Assembly (NCBI RefSeq): GCF_900168015.1 | Contig: NZ_FUYR01000001.1 | Location: forward strand, 1,858,943 to 1,922,942 | DNA length: 64,000 nucleotides | Source of the DNA: Daejeonella lutea | GTDB taxonomy: Bacteria; Bacteroidota; Bacteroidia; Sphingobacteriales; Sphingobacteriaceae | Direction: 5' to 3' | In this document: in pieces, positions 1 to 9,716 of the stretch | How positions within the stretch are numbered: position 1 is the stretch's first letter | How the letters are laid out: every line of letters starts with the position of its first letter | Notes under the pieces: generated by a model | The model's database searches: none | What the model saw: the letters and a program-made list of their open reading frames with translations, nothing else | Told to the model about the DNA's origin: nothing | Made by a program: the position numbers and the translations under genes

Positions 1-1023
1 GATTCTCCCCTGTGCATCAGGAACCAAAGCTGATTTCAAGTTGCCTCTTAAGAAAGTGTGCATCCTTGAATATGCATAAGATTGAGCGTCCAAAGGCGTA
101 GAACCTTTATATTGACCTGAGCCAAATGGATATTCTGTAAAATAACTTGGTCTCCGCGGATCTGATTTAGAATTCAACAGATCGACAAAGTACTTACTTG
201 GGAAATATTGGTCAGACCTCGAAATCTCATATTGGTGAATTGGATTATATGAAGATGCTGCGTCGACAAAATCCATTTGGAAATTATCAGCGTTTGAGGT
301 CATGAACGGCGCATTACTCGCAATTAACGCATCTAGTTGTGCCTTTGCGAAAGCCGCGTCCTTTGCTGAATAACGCAGAAATAACCTTAATTTCAATGTA
401 TTTGCAAATTTCTCCCATTTAACCCTGTCTCCTTTGAAAATCGTTTCGTTTGTACCAGGCGATAAGGCAGATGTGGTAGCCTTAACGTCAGCTGCCCCCT
501 CTGTGAGCAAAACGATGATCGCTTTGTAGATATCCTCGTCATTGTCAAGTTTCGGCTGATTGATTTCAGGTGCCTTGTGAGCCTCAGAGTACGGTAGATC
601 TCCGAAAAGATCAACTCCCTGAGAGTATACATAGGCTTTCAATATTTTCGCAACCCCGGTGTAATGAGGACTTCCGGCACTGTTTTTTAGGACATACTCA
701 ATATCCTGTAATATGGTTGCGAACATCCGGCTGTACATTGTATTTAGATCCGTAGGCTGAATCTGATACCTGGTGTATTCTCTCGACTGTGTGCCAGGCG
801 CATTCTGACCATCCAACTGCTGTATAGTTGTAGCTGTAAACCTGTGGAGGTCACTCCCGTTGTTGAAACCAACATTGACAGTTACATTTGTTAACACCTG
901 TTGGATTGGAGCAAAGGTCGGTGAGTTTGGATTCGTATTTATATCCAGATATTTCTCACAGGAGGTCACTGACAGCAAAACCATTGCCATCGACCCTATT
1001 ATTATATTTTTAATCTTCTTCAT
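1..1023 (-). CDS. SusD/RagB-like outer membrane lipoprotein, 3' part outside the window
   Basis: The frame opens at an ATG at 1023 and stays open through base 1, so 341 codons are visible and the C-terminus is missing. The N-terminus is a lipoprotein signal: MKKIKN, a hydrophobic stretch, then SVTSC with the lipobox cysteine, followed by EKYLDINTNPNSPT, a typical start of mature SusD-like proteins of the SusD/RagB type. Family members sit on the cell surface and form the lid that captures glycans or peptides for a SusC channel. The start is 13 nt after the stop of the SusC-like gene, so the two are almost surely co-transcribed. Substrate cannot be told from sequence; no polysaccharide lyase or glycoside hydrolase is visible beside it. 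Confidence 0.9.
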   Translation of the reverse strand, partial: MKKIKNIIIGSMAMVLLSVTSCEKYLDINTNPNSPTFAPIQQVLTNVTVNVGFNNGSDLHRFTATTIQQLDGQNAPGTQSREYTRYQIQPTDLNTMYSRMFATILQDIEYVLKNSAGSPHYTGVAKILKAYVYSQGVDLFGDLPYSEAHKAPEINQPKLDNDEDIYKAIIVLLTEGAADVKATTSALSPGTNETIFKGDRVKWEKFANTLKLRLFLRYSAKDAAFAKAQLDALIASNAPFMTSNADNFQMDFVDAASSYNPIHQYEISRSDQYFPSKYFVDLLNSKSDPRRPSYFTEYPFGSGQYKGSTPLDAQSYAYSRMHTFLRGNLKSALVPDAQGRI

Positions 1024-1036
1024 ATTTTTCAGTTAA

Positions 1037-4000
1037 TTATAGTGTAGCTCTAAGGAAGAAACCATAATTTCTTGCCTGAGGCAAATCATTTGATGTAAAC
1101 CCTTGAGAATTACTAACACCTTGCGCGGCAGTTTCGGGATCGAAATGAGGGAAGTTAGGCGCATACAGATATAGGTTTCTTCCATTCACACCAATTTCCA
1201 GTTTACCTACTGGCGTTTTTTGGAGCAATTTAGCAGGTAGTGTATACGAAACAGATACTTCTCTTACTCTGAACCATGAGCCATCAAAAACGTATGATTC
1301 TCCGAGACCGAATGCATATAAGTTATCCCAATATGCCTGTGCCGTAACTGGTGTAGTATTCGGCTGTCCGTTGGCAAGAGTTCCTTCAATTACATAAGGT
1401 TTAGTTTGTACACCGGCAGCATCAAGACGGGCGAATTCTGCAGTTTCTTTTGCTACACCCGTTCTATAAATGTCACCTATATTCCTTGAATAGATATCTC
1501 CCCCTTTACGTATATCCAGCAGGAAACTGGTATTGAAGTTTTTGATCCTGATATTGTTCGTGATACCGGCAGTCCAGTCAGGGTTTGTATTACCGATAGC
1601 ACCCAATGTCGGACTTAAGGATGTTAATCCGTTTGCTCCAATGAGTAATTTACCATCCGGCGCACGGTTAAACTTGGAGCCAAATAATAAGCCATAAGGC
1701 TGACCCGCGTATAAACGTGTTCCGGGAGATACGAAACCACCCAATTGGATAAAGGCTACTCCAGGTGCTAATGACTCGACAGTCGGCGTAATTTTAGACC
1801 AGTTTGCAGAAACTGTCCATGCACCATTCTGCGTTTTCAATGGAGTTCCTGACAGCATCAGCTCGAAGCCTTTTTGCTTTAATGTGCCGGCATTTCTGTT
1901 CTGTGACTGGAATCCTGTTGAAGGACCGACAGGAACCTCAAAAATAAGGTCAGTAGATGATGTTCTGTAAGCGTTTGCCTCAATAGCCAACCTGTCTTTT
2001 AAGAACCTTATTTCAAGTCCTATTTCTTTGGAGGCGGTAAACTCCGGTTTCAAATTTGGATCCCGCTGGATATTACTCAAACTTCGTCCGTTCAAGCTGT
2101 TATACGGGAAGGCGATCGCAGGTCCAAACCCATCAGATGCGCTCGCCTGCACAAACACAGTATTCGTAGCATAGGCGCCTGCCTCTTTACCAACCTTCGC
2201 ATAGTTTGCAGAAACTTTCAAAAAGCTCAGAATATTATTTTTAAGACCCGGGAAAGCTTCGGTGGCTGTAAAGCTACCGGCAACTGAAGGATAGAAGTAT
2301 GAATTATTTGCTGCACCGAATGTCGATGAATAATCATTCCTTCCTGTAAAACTAAGATTTGCAAAACCCTTATACCCAAAGTTCAGCTCCCCAAATAAGC
2401 CAATCAAGCGGGTTTGGCTTTTACTGTTTGACGCAGTAATTGTTGCTGCATTGGAAACGTTTTTCAGGTCTCTTATAGATAATGATTTACCTGTGGTTGA
2501 GGTATAGCTATAGTTCCTTTCTACAATTTCGTTACCGATATTAAAATCAGCTCTTAAATCCTTGGTGATATTCCTGCTTCCAATAATCTGGAAATAGGAA
2601 TTGATGTCCCGTGAATTTAACGCTTCATTCAAGATTCCGCCGGTCGAGGAAGCAGATGTACTACCGTTACCTCTGGCTCCTATCTGGTCGTACGACAGGG
2701 CATCCAGACCGTAAGAGTCCACACCCAACCTGTAGTTAAGACTCATCCATGGCAGCACATCATATTTGAAATTAGCATTCCCAATTACCCTGTTGACAAC
2801 ATCATCATAGGTGTTATTTTTCAAGGTCCAGATTGGATTGTCTGTAGCGTCAAAGTATATAGGAGAACCATCGGCGGTTTCCGTAGGATAATTCTTCAGA
2901 TCATAAGAACGAGGCAGGAAATAAGCCCTGAAAAAAGGGTTAGAGGTTTGATTACCGAATTGTGATCTCGAAGAATTCGAAAGGACATATTGGGCAGATA
3001 CCCCGACTAAAAACTTCGGAGCAACCTGTGAACTTGCATTCAGGGTAAAATTGTTTCTTTTCAGGTCATTATTGGTCAAATAGCCTTTTTCCTGTAAGTT
3101 ACCGTATGATAATCTGTAATTAGACCTATCGGTTCCGCCCTGAAAACTCACGTTATTTTGCAGGTTATGACCCTGTCTGAATATATCTTCAACGTTATTC
3201 GGATATACAGTCAAATTTTCAGTTGTGCCTAAAAAATTAGTTACTGCCTGGCCCTTAATTTCCGGACCCCAGGATAAAATCGAATTCGCACTATAAGTCC
3301 CGCCCGTGCCCTGCGCGTAAGTATTTTGATAATCAGGCAGCACATTTGGTTCTACCAGGTTGAAAGAAGAATTATACTCAACGCTGTTCTTAGCCCCAGT
3401 TTTGCCTTTTTTAGTAGTGATGAGAATAACACCATTTGAGCCTCTCGAGCCATATAAGGCAGCAGCGGCCGGACCTTTCAGAATAGACATATTTTCAATG
3501 TCGTCCTGGTTAATATCAATAGCTCTGTTCGAATTTGTTACACCTGAATTTATACTGTTTAAACCTCCGGTGTTGTCAATTGGCACGCCATCAACAACGA
3601 ATAAGGGCTGATTTGAACCGGTAAACGTTGTAAAGCCTCTGATAAAAATACTTGAAGACGAGCCCACACTTCCACTTGTAGACGCTACTCTTACACCGGC
3701 TACTTTACCAGCCAAAGCGTTAACCGGATTGGAAGTTCTTCCGGTAATCAGCTCTTCACTGGAAACTGTTGCCACTGAATAACCCAAATCAGCTTTGTTT
3801 CTTTTTACACCCCCTGCTGTCACAACGATTTCGTTGAGCATGGTCAGATCAGTAACAAGCGTTACATTGATTACATCCGAGCTACCTATTGTAATAAGCT
3901 GCGTTTTGTAGCTTACATAGCTAAACTCCAGCTGGCTGGCTCCCCGGGGAACTTGTAACACGTATTGGCCGGTTGAGCTTGTTGTTGTGCCGGCGCTGGT

Positions 4001-4141
4001 ATTCTTAACACGGATCGAAACTCCTGGTAAAGGCAGCCCATCATCTCCCTTAACAGTACCTGAGATTGCCCTGGTTTGAGCAATCGTGAATTGGGAGATT
4101 AAGACCCCCAATAATAATAACATGAGTAGTTTTACTTTCAT
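1037..4141 (-). CDS. SusC/RagA-type TonB-linked outer membrane transporter
   Basis: About 1034 residues, normal for SusC. I start at ATG 4141 (MKVKLLMLLLLGVL), which gives a clean signal peptide ending near IAQ; a start ten codons upstream would put a polar tail before it. After the signal come a carboxypeptidase-D-like regulatory domain (ISGTVKGDDGLPLPGVSI), a TonB-box-like stretch (LNEIVVTAGG), the plug (AGVRV, FIRGFTTF, LFVVDGVPID, SILKGPAAAALYGSRGSNG) and a long barrel ending in aromatic-rich strands. It should import oligomers together with the SusD partner downstream, powered by TonB-ExbBD. An AraC-type regulator gene lies upstream on the same strand, beyond a repeat-rich intergenic region, and may or may not control the pair. 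Confidence 0.95.
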   Translation of the reverse strand: MKVKLLMLLLLGVLISQFTIAQTRAISGTVKGDDGLPLPGVSIRVKNTSAGTTTSSTGQYVLQVPRGASQLEFSYVSYKTQLITIGSSDVINVTLVTDLTMLNEIVVTAGGVKRNKADLGYSVATVSSEELITGRTSNPVNALAGKVAGVRVASTSGSVGSSSSIFIRGFTTFTGSNQPLFVVDGVPIDNTGGLNSINSGVTNSNRAIDINQDDIENMSILKGPAAAALYGSRGSNGVILITTKKGKTGAKNSVEYNSSFNLVEPNVLPDYQNTYAQGTGGTYSANSILSWGPEIKGQAVTNFLGTTENLTVYPNNVEDIFRQGHNLQNNVSFQGGTDRSNYRLSYGNLQEKGYLTNNDLKRNNFTLNASSQVAPKFLVGVSAQYVLSNSSRSQFGNQTSNPFFRAYFLPRSYDLKNYPTETADGSPIYFDATDNPIWTLKNNTYDDVVNRVIGNANFKYDVLPWMSLNYRLGVDSYGLDALSYDQIGARGNGSTSASSTGGILNEALNSRDINSYFQIIGSRNITKDLRADFNIGNEIVERNYSYTSTTGKSLSIRDLKNVSNAATITASNSKSQTRLIGLFGELNFGYKGFANLSFTGRNDYSSTFGAANNSYFYPSVAGSFTATEAFPGLKNNILSFLKVSANYAKVGKEAGAYATNTVFVQASASDGFGPAIAFPYNSLNGRSLSNIQRDPNLKPEFTASKEIGLEIRFLKDRLAIEANAYRTSSTDLIFEVPVGPSTGFQSQNRNAGTLKQKGFELMLSGTPLKTQNGAWTVSANWSKITPTVESLAPGVAFIQLGGFVSPGTRLYAGQPYGLLFGSKFNRAPDGKLLIGANGLTSLSPTLGAIGNTNPDWTAGITNNIRIKNFNTSFLLDIRKGGDIYSRNIGDIYRTGVAKETAEFARLDAAGVQTKPYVIEGTLANGQPNTTPVTAQAYWDNLYAFGLGESYVFDGSWFRVREVSVSYTLPAKLLQKTPVGKLEIGVNGRNLYLYAPNFPHFDPETAAQGVSNSQGFTSNDLPQARNYGFFLRATL

Positions 4142-4235
4142 AATAAATTGGTTATGGTTATCAATCGGCAATAGTAGCAGTTCTCTATCCGGAAGTATAT
4201 ACCCAGATCACCTATTGGGGAGTTGTTCGTTTAAA

Positions 4236-4520
4236 GTTATACGTCTGGGCGGGGGAAGGAGTAGTACGTTGTACGTTATACGTTATACGTATGGGCGGGT
4301 GTGGAGTAGTAAGTTTTAGGTTGTAAGTTATAAGTCTGGGCGGAGGAAGGGGGATTACGTTTTAGAATTGGGCGGATAAGGAAGCGGTAATTGATAGAGG
4401 TTTAACCGTTAGGTACGCTTTCCCATATAACGTATAAATAACGGTTACGCTTTCACGTATAACCAACGAGGTATGCTTCCACTTATAACTTACAACTTAT
4501 AACTTACAACCTATAACCTA
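4236..4520. repeat. Heptamer-array composite with 45-46 bp units and inverted arms
   Basis: This gene-free interval is filled by repeats. TGGGCGG recurs at 4246, 4292, 4337 and 4369 (spacing 46, 45, 32). Between these blocks lie 7-nt tandem units: TACGTTR at 4265-4292 and TAAGTTR-like at 4310-4337. ACTTAYA units run from 4481 to 4515. The 19-nt stretch at 4317-4335 (TAGGTTGTAAGTTATAAGT) is exactly complementary to 4495-4513, so a transcript could fold into a long imperfect hairpin. Arm and array lie just past the stop of the AraC gene. No ORF or promoter is convincing here. Confidence 0.85.
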
Positions 4521-4524
4521 GACC

Positions 4525-5388
4525 TCAAGCCCTAAGCAATTCTGTTGGGGTAGTGCTGTATGTGCGCTTGTAAGCCCTGATAAATGCGCTGGAGCATCCA
4601 AAGCCTACTTCCATGCTAATGTTCCGCACACTTGATGAACTGGTTTTAAGCATAAACTGTGCACGTTCAAGCCGGATCCTGGTCAGGAACTGAAAGGGAG
4701 TCTGGTTAAAGGCATCTTTGAATGTTCGGAGCAAATGATTAACGGAAAGGCAAGCTGCGTTCGCGATCTCTGACAGCGTGAGTGCTTTGTTATAATTGCT
4801 CAGGATATAGTCGCGGGCGATGGCCAGTCTCCGGTAAACTTCCTTTCGGGTAGAGAGGCTTGAGAACTTGAGTTTTTCAGCCTTCATCAGTACCTCATTG
4901 TGGTATACCTTAGAGAAATCGATCAGGCATCTGAATAAATGCTCCTGGAGCAGCAGGTCGTCCTCCAGTTCATTATCCATGTAGTTCTTTAAATGCATGA
5001 TATTATACTTCATATCACCCTTAAACGGGTAAATATTTTCCGGGCACCATTGCTGTCCGTCCTTTCTGAGGTCCAGATTGTCAAGCAGCTTTTCAGTACG
5101 GTTAACAAGCACTGAACGGTAGTCGCTCAAAAAGCCAGGGTTAAACTGAATAGAAAAAGCATTAACGGGCGATTTGGAATCAAAGGTCCCAGATCGGGAG
5201 CTACCGTTATTTAATACCAGAAAATCACCTGGATAAATGGTCACATTCCGACGTCCCAGGAGATACTCTTTATTTCCGTTAAAGACGGTATGAATCGAGA
5301 ATCCGGAAATAGTTTCCTGGTACCCTTCATCTGTAATGACGTGAGACATCAGCGCACTATTTGTCTCTAAAACTCTGACCTGTTTCAT
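4525..5388 (-). CDS. AraC-family transcriptional regulator
   Basis: 287 residues. The N-terminal half is a cupin-like effector domain (YLLGRRNVTIYPGDFLVLNNG). The C-terminal hundred residues are a double HTH of the AraC type: first helix-turn-helix around LSEIANAACLSVNHLLRTF, second around VRNISMEVGFGCSSAFIRAYKR, linked by FQFLTRIRLERA. AraC proteins of this layout usually activate genes nearby in response to a small ligand. The gene starts 3 nt after the stop of the VOC gene, so both form an operon driven by the dyad promoter near 5790-5834. Target genes are unknown; the SusC/SusD pair downstream is a reasonable guess. Confidence 0.92.
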   Translation of the reverse strand: MKQVRVLETNSALMSHVITDEGYQETISGFSIHTVFNGNKEYLLGRRNVTIYPGDFLVLNNGSSRSGTFDSKSPVNAFSIQFNPGFLSDYRSVLVNRTEKLLDNLDLRKDGQQWCPENIYPFKGDMKYNIMHLKNYMDNELEDDLLLQEHLFRCLIDFSKVYHNEVLMKAEKLKFSSLSTRKEVYRRLAIARDYILSNYNKALTLSEIANAACLSVNHLLRTFKDAFNQTPFQFLTRIRLERAQFMLKTSSSSVRNISMEVGFGCSSAFIRAYKRTYSTTPTELLRA

Positions 5389-5391
5389 ATT

Positions 5392-5766
5392 CTATGAGTA
5401 TTCGCGTTCTTCAAGCAGTATTATTACGTTTCCTAGTTCATCCTGAAACTTTGAGGCTAAGCCCAGCGTGGTGGAGATTGGGGGCTCAGTACAGCTGAAG
5501 CCTGAATTCTTTAGTCTCAGTGTGTGATGGATGCAGTTACTTGTTGTAAGGAAGGAATAGGACAGGGTTGGACTGTTCCGGACAAGAACAAATCCGTTGT
5601 CGCTGGCGTGAGAGTTTTTGATTACCAATGCGTCGAACATTTCGACGCTTGTTGTATTTTCTAATCCGAAAAGCTGGCTGTAGATCTGCACAGCGATATT
5701 TGTATTTTTCGCTTTAAATACAGGATAACGAACACCAAGCCTTACTAAATTATCCATTCTCCCCAT
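5392..5766 (-). CDS. VOC/glyoxalase-like small protein
   Basis: 124 residues resembling one vicinal-oxygen-chelate module pair: an N-terminal beta-alpha segment (VRYPVFKAKNTNIAVQIYSQ), a middle strand region, and a C-terminal FQDELGNVIILLEE strand typical of VOC domains, where the last glutamate often binds metal. Enzyme activity cannot be assigned; many such proteins bind ligands or confer resistance. An alternative ATG lies three codons in. It is translationally close to the AraC regulator, suggesting the two are used together, perhaps with the VOC protein handling or sensing the effector; that link is inference. Confidence 0.65.
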   Translation of the reverse strand: MGRMDNLVRLGVRYPVFKAKNTNIAVQIYSQLFGLENTTSVEMFDALVIKNSHASDNGFVLVRNSPTLSYSFLTTSNCIHHTLRLKNSGFSCTEPPISTTLGLASKFQDELGNVIILLEEREYS

Positions 5767-5785
5767 TCTATCAGTAATTGATAAA

Positions 5786-5834
5786 CAAAGGTATTGAGGA
5801 ACGCTTAGGTGTACTATCCCCCAGGTCGGGGGGT
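5786..5834 (-). promoter_or_regulatory. Dyad promoter of the VOC-araC operon (site 1)
   Basis: Read on the minus strand: a C-rich/G-rich dyad at 5818-5833 (CCCCCC-GACCT-GGGGG), then ATAGTA, then 18 nt later the -7 box TACCTTTG (5786-5793), 20 nt before the ATG at 5766. The dyad, the following ATAGTA and the spacing to the -7 box are nearly identical to site 2 at 9717-9764, which is strong internal evidence for a regulator site. No clear -33 element is seen, as expected for an activator-dependent promoter. Confidence 0.7.
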
Positions 5835-5884
5835 TTTTAACTTAAAAAGAAATAGTAGGGCAATATTTTCGTTACAAAAATTTA

Positions 5885-6517
5885 TTATAAGAGCTTTAGT
5901 GCCTTTGCTTTCTGGATAGCCTCAACTTTAGACCCTACCTCCAGCTTCAGATAAATATTCTTCACATGTGACTTAACCGTTTCACCATCAATATTCAGTT
6001 CATTCGCTATCTCACCACGCCCTTTCCCCTGCGACATCAGCTTAAGAATTTCAGTTTGTCGTTCTGACAGCGGAGAGTTGGGATTCTTATGAAAAGTTTG
6101 AATGACCATTCGCGCAATGTTATCACTTAATGGCACACCTCCACTAACGACAGTCCTGATAGAGCTGAGCATTTTTTCTATTGAAATATCTTTAGTGAGA
6201 TATCCAATAGCACCATTAGACAAGGCTTTTAAAACACCCTCTTCAAACTGATGAACGGTCAGCATAACAATTTGGCTGCGGGGTGTTAGCTGTTTCAAAT
6301 GTGTTACAGCTTCAATTCCGCTCAGCCCTGGGAGCTCGATGTCGAGCAAGATTACGTCAGGATCGTCGGCACCGATCTCAGCTGCCGACTGCTCATATGA
6401 ATTATAAGAAGATACTACTATAAAGCCGGGTTCGCTATCAATTAGCGCAGCATAAGTCTCACGTAGCACGTGGTCATCCTCAATTATTGTGACCCTTATT
6501 AAATCTTTATCCTTCAT
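5885..6517 (-). CDS. LuxR/NarL-family response regulator
   Basis: 210 residues. The receiver domain has the acidic pair EDD near residues 14-16, the phospho-acceptor D59 in VILLDIELPG, a conserved T (MLTVH) and K (YLTKD). The C-terminal domain is a LuxR-type HTH (LSERQTEILKLMSQGKGRGEIANEL ... VKSHVKNIYLKL, split here). The start overlaps the kinase gene by 11 nt, so the pair is translated together and they are almost certainly partners. The CCC-N6-GGG dyads on both sides of this locus have the 7-2-7 symmetry seen for NarL-family proteins, making this protein the best candidate to bind them. Confidence 0.95.
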   Translation of the reverse strand: MKDKDLIRVTIIEDDHVLRETYAALIDSEPGFIVVSSYNSYEQSAAEIGADDPDVILLDIELPGLSGIEAVTHLKQLTPRSQIVMLTVHQFEEGVLKALSNGAIGYLTKDISIEKMLSSIRTVVSGGVPLSDNIARMVIQTFHKNPNSPLSERQTEILKLMSQGKGRGEIANELNIDGETVKSHVKNIYLKLEVGSKVEAIQKAKALKLL

Positions 6518-9422
6518 GCTTTCCGAGAGGTGAGAATGTTAATTTTATCGTGGTGCCTTTGCCGGGAATCGAATCAATTTGGAGGTCGCCATTTATCCTC
6601 TGCGCACGTGTTTTCATATTCTTTAAGCCATTGCTGTACTTCTTGATGTCTTCCTGAATACCGATACCGTTATCGAACAAAGTGATCTCGATGCGATTAT
6701 TGTCAGGCTGGCTTACCGCAAGCTCAACACTCGAAGCTTTCGAATGCTTTAAAACGTTGTTCAATGCCTCTTTAAAGATCATCGTGAGGTGCCGGGAATA
6801 TTGGTATGGGAGCTGAATTTCGTTTAGCTCATGAAATACTCCGGATACCTTGAAATCAATAGTTGTATCTTCAAGAAGAGACGTCGCATAATTCCTGATA
6901 AATAAAACGATCTCATAAAAATTATCACTCTCCGGACTTATAGACCAAATGATATGCTTAGTACCTTCGTAAAGCTCAGCGGCATTGAGCTTTATTTTTC
7001 TGATAACGTCTTTCGCCGCTTCATCCTTCCCGGCAGTCATGCGACTAAGGAGATCTGACAAGGCAGAGATCCGCGCAAGTTTGTTTCCGAGATCGTCATG
7101 GAAATCTTCGGAAGTCTGCTGGCGGACTTTCAGTTGCTCCTCTTCTTTGATCCGCTCCCGCAACAGCACTTTTTGACGCTTGCGCGCAGCAAGGTATTCC
7201 CTGATACTGATAAACGTTATGCCCATCAGCAGAATAATAAATAAACGGAATAACAGTGTATCGTAATAGGGCTGCGAAATGTAAAATGCAAAGGTTGCAG
7301 TGTTCGACTTTACTCCGCGGGGGCTATAAGCAATCACCCGGAACTCGTATTCTCCCGGGCTCAACGAACTGTAAGAAACATTTGTATTTCTGCCAGGAGG
7401 AGAATAAGCACTCTCAAGTCCGACCAACCGATGCTGGTAATTGACGTTCTCCGGGTCGCTCAAATAAACTGCTTGATAGCTTATATTTAAATTATTTTCA
7501 TCTGGATTGAATTTATGCCTGTGATCTTTTGAAACATTAGTTAACGTGGCCTTGCCATTTATAATATTAATAAGCTGGGTGTTGGTGATCTGTAGCTTAG
7601 GTGCGAAAACAGGTGCCGTAACGGATTTAATATTATATATATAGATACCCTTTGTAGTACCAAACCAGACTTCACCACCATTGAATATTAATGCCATCGT
7701 GTTACATTCTACCGCTGGGGTACCGCCTTCTGAAGCCGGAAATACCTGGAATTTGAATCTTTCGGTATTTATCTTAATCTTGTTCACACCTCTGCCCGTT
7801 CCAGCCCAGACCACGCCATATTTATCTTCTTTTAGGCTGTAGATTACATCCGAAAGCAGCCCATCGACCACTGTACAGTTAGCCACTTTACCAGTTTTCA
7901 TATCCCATAAGAATATTCCCTGGTCACTGGTACCGACAAGCATCAGATTTTGGTATTTGACCAGCGAAACAATTTGCGAATGAGAAAATGGAAGCGACTC
8001 ATAAGGCTTCGTCAGACTCTGCCCGGATAACATTTGAATTCCGTTAGTAGTGCCGATTAGAATTTTCCCATTATCTATCTGACAGAAGGAAATGGGCATA
8101 TCACTGAAGTGTGGTATCTCCTGAAGATGCCCCTTATGATACGAGTATAATTTTGTCCGCGCCCCAATCAATATTCCGTGTACATCGGATTCAGCAATGG
8201 ATAATACGTTAGGTATATTATCAATGATCTTAAAGGTACCGCCCAAAAAATATCCCAGGCCGGCACTTGTTGCAATCCAGATCCTGCTGGTTTTATCCCG
8301 GTAAATGGTTAGTACCTGACTCGCAGGCCATGGATGATTAAGCCTTTGCAATTTCCCGTTCTCCAATACATAAACTGCTCCGGCGGTGCCGATCCATATT
8401 TTACCCTTACTATCCGTCTCAAGAGCCGTAACTACATTGTCTACCAGACCGAAGTCGGTATCAATAACTTTCAAATCATCGTTACTGAATCGGAATAAGC
8501 CGTAACCGTTGGTACCCAGCCAGAGATTTTTTTCAAAATCCATGAACAGGCCGTAGATAGGGGCATCTGTCAAGCCATTTTTTGCGGTGAAATGCTCCTG
8601 AGATCGTTCCGACACTCTGAAAGCGCCTTTACTGGACCCTATCCAAGTATATCCATTATAATCCACCAACACCGAATACAAATCCTCGGTAATGTTTTTG
8701 AAATATTCACTATGGATAGCCCTAATGCCCTGCTCATCAAAAAGATAAAGAGCAGAACCAGTTACCATCGAAACTTTGCGCAATGGGTCTACAAAAAAAC
8801 TCCGGATAGTCTCATCTTCCTTGAGGAATGAGAAGTCGACTTCTTTAATCCACCTATCTTTGAATGAATAGAGACCCTCCTTGCGGATGCTCACCCATAG
8901 TGTCCCTTCGCTATCAGTTTGAATTGACTCAATTTGGGGCTGTCTGCCGTTAATAGTGATTATCTGGGTAATCAGGGTATCAGTGATCATAAACAATGAC
9001 CCTCTTGCCACTCCCCAGATCCGGTTTTTACTGTCGCACACCATATCCCACATCCATTCATTATGAAACCTGGGAACTCTTAAGTTTTTAAGATGTCGAT
9101 CGCGAAGAATTGAAATGCCCCCGGCAGTACTTATCCAGATATTCTTCTTTTTGTCGGCTATAGCTGCAAAGGCTCTGTTATTTAATAGTCCGTCCTTTTT
9201 AGTCAGACTGGAAAAAGCTGTTCCATTAAAGCGGCTTATCCCGCCAAGGGTAGTGATCCAAAGCGTTCCGGTGGAATCCTGCGAAATCTGGTTAACCTGC
9301 GATTGGACCAGGCCATCCCCGACCTCATAGTGATTAAATATCATTTTCTGGCAGAAGCCCTGGTATCGAAAAGCAATTACCAGAAATATTGCCAGAATAT
9401 ATTTTACTGCTGTTGTAGACAT
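6507..9422 (-). CDS. Two-component propeller/triple-Y sensor histidine kinase
   Basis: 971 residues. A signal peptide is followed by many Reg_prop repeats (GTLWITTLGGISRFNG, GYTWIGSSKGAF, GKIWIGTAGAVYVL) that would form two periplasmic seven-blade propellers, then a Y_Y_Y domain (YSSLSPGEYEFRVIAYSPRG), one membrane helix near residues 730-750, a short linker, a HisKA_3-type dimer domain with FHDDLGNKLARIS (phospho-acceptor H775), and an ATPase domain (N-box EALNNVLKHS, G1 DNGIGI). The architecture resembles hybrid glycan sensors but has no receiver or AraC domain; the separate LuxR-type regulator overlaps its 3' end. The ligand is unknown. The HDDLG box is the type that usually pairs with NarL-type regulators, consistent with the neighbour. 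Confidence 0.95.
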   Translation of the reverse strand: MSTTAVKYILAIFLVIAFRYQGFCQKMIFNHYEVGDGLVQSQVNQISQDSTGTLWITTLGGISRFNGTAFSSLTKKDGLLNNRAFAAIADKKKNIWISTAGGISILRDRHLKNLRVPRFHNEWMWDMVCDSKNRIWGVARGSLFMITDTLITQIITINGRQPQIESIQTDSEGTLWVSIRKEGLYSFKDRWIKEVDFSFLKEDETIRSFFVDPLRKVSMVTGSALYLFDEQGIRAIHSEYFKNITEDLYSVLVDYNGYTWIGSSKGAFRVSERSQEHFTAKNGLTDAPIYGLFMDFEKNLWLGTNGYGLFRFSNDDLKVIDTDFGLVDNVVTALETDSKGKIWIGTAGAVYVLENGKLQRLNHPWPASQVLTIYRDKTSRIWIATSAGLGYFLGGTFKIIDNIPNVLSIAESDVHGILIGARTKLYSYHKGHLQEIPHFSDMPISFCQIDNGKILIGTTNGIQMLSGQSLTKPYESLPFSHSQIVSLVKYQNLMLVGTSDQGIFLWDMKTGKVANCTVVDGLLSDVIYSLKEDKYGVVWAGTGRGVNKIKINTERFKFQVFPASEGGTPAVECNTMALIFNGGEVWFGTTKGIYIYNIKSVTAPVFAPKLQITNTQLINIINGKATLTNVSKDHRHKFNPDENNLNISYQAVYLSDPENVNYQHRLVGLESAYSPPGRNTNVSYSSLSPGEYEFRVIAYSPRGVKSNTATFAFYISQPYYDTLLFRLFIILLMGITFISIREYLAARKRQKVLLRERIKEEEQLKVRQQTSEDFHDDLGNKLARISALSDLLSRMTAGKDEAAKDVIRKIKLNAAELYEGTKHIIWSISPESDNFYEIVLFIRNYATSLLEDTTIDFKVSGVFHELNEIQLPYQYSRHLTMIFKEALNNVLKHSKASSVELAVSQPDNNRIEITLFDNGIGIQEDIKKYSNGLKNMKTRAQRINGDLQIDSIPGKGTTIKLTFSPLGKHEG

Positions 9423-9716
9423 TCAGGATGAAGGGAACTTCATTGAAGAAGTTTGACGATACATAATATAGTTAAAAACGACAATAAACAACCAATCATG
9501 TAAATCTAACAACGATTAATGTGAAATGCTTTCTGCCGAATGGCCGGGCGGACAAATTTAGCTTGTATAAAGGATAGCATCTTAATCAATGATATACCCA
9601 AATCACCTTTTTTCACAATAATGCCTATTAATGTCCCTATTGTTCCACTCTGTGAAGCTTTAAATTGAGAGGATTTGTAACAGAAGTATTGCAGATTTAA
9701 TTAAAATTTTCAAAAA
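9423..9716. other. Gene-free upstream region of the kinase gene
   Basis: A/T-rich spacer between the kinase start and dyad site 2. I see no convincing ORF, RNA hairpin with U-tract or repeat. It presumably holds the kinase promoter, but no good TAnnTTTG box stands out. Confidence 0.5.
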
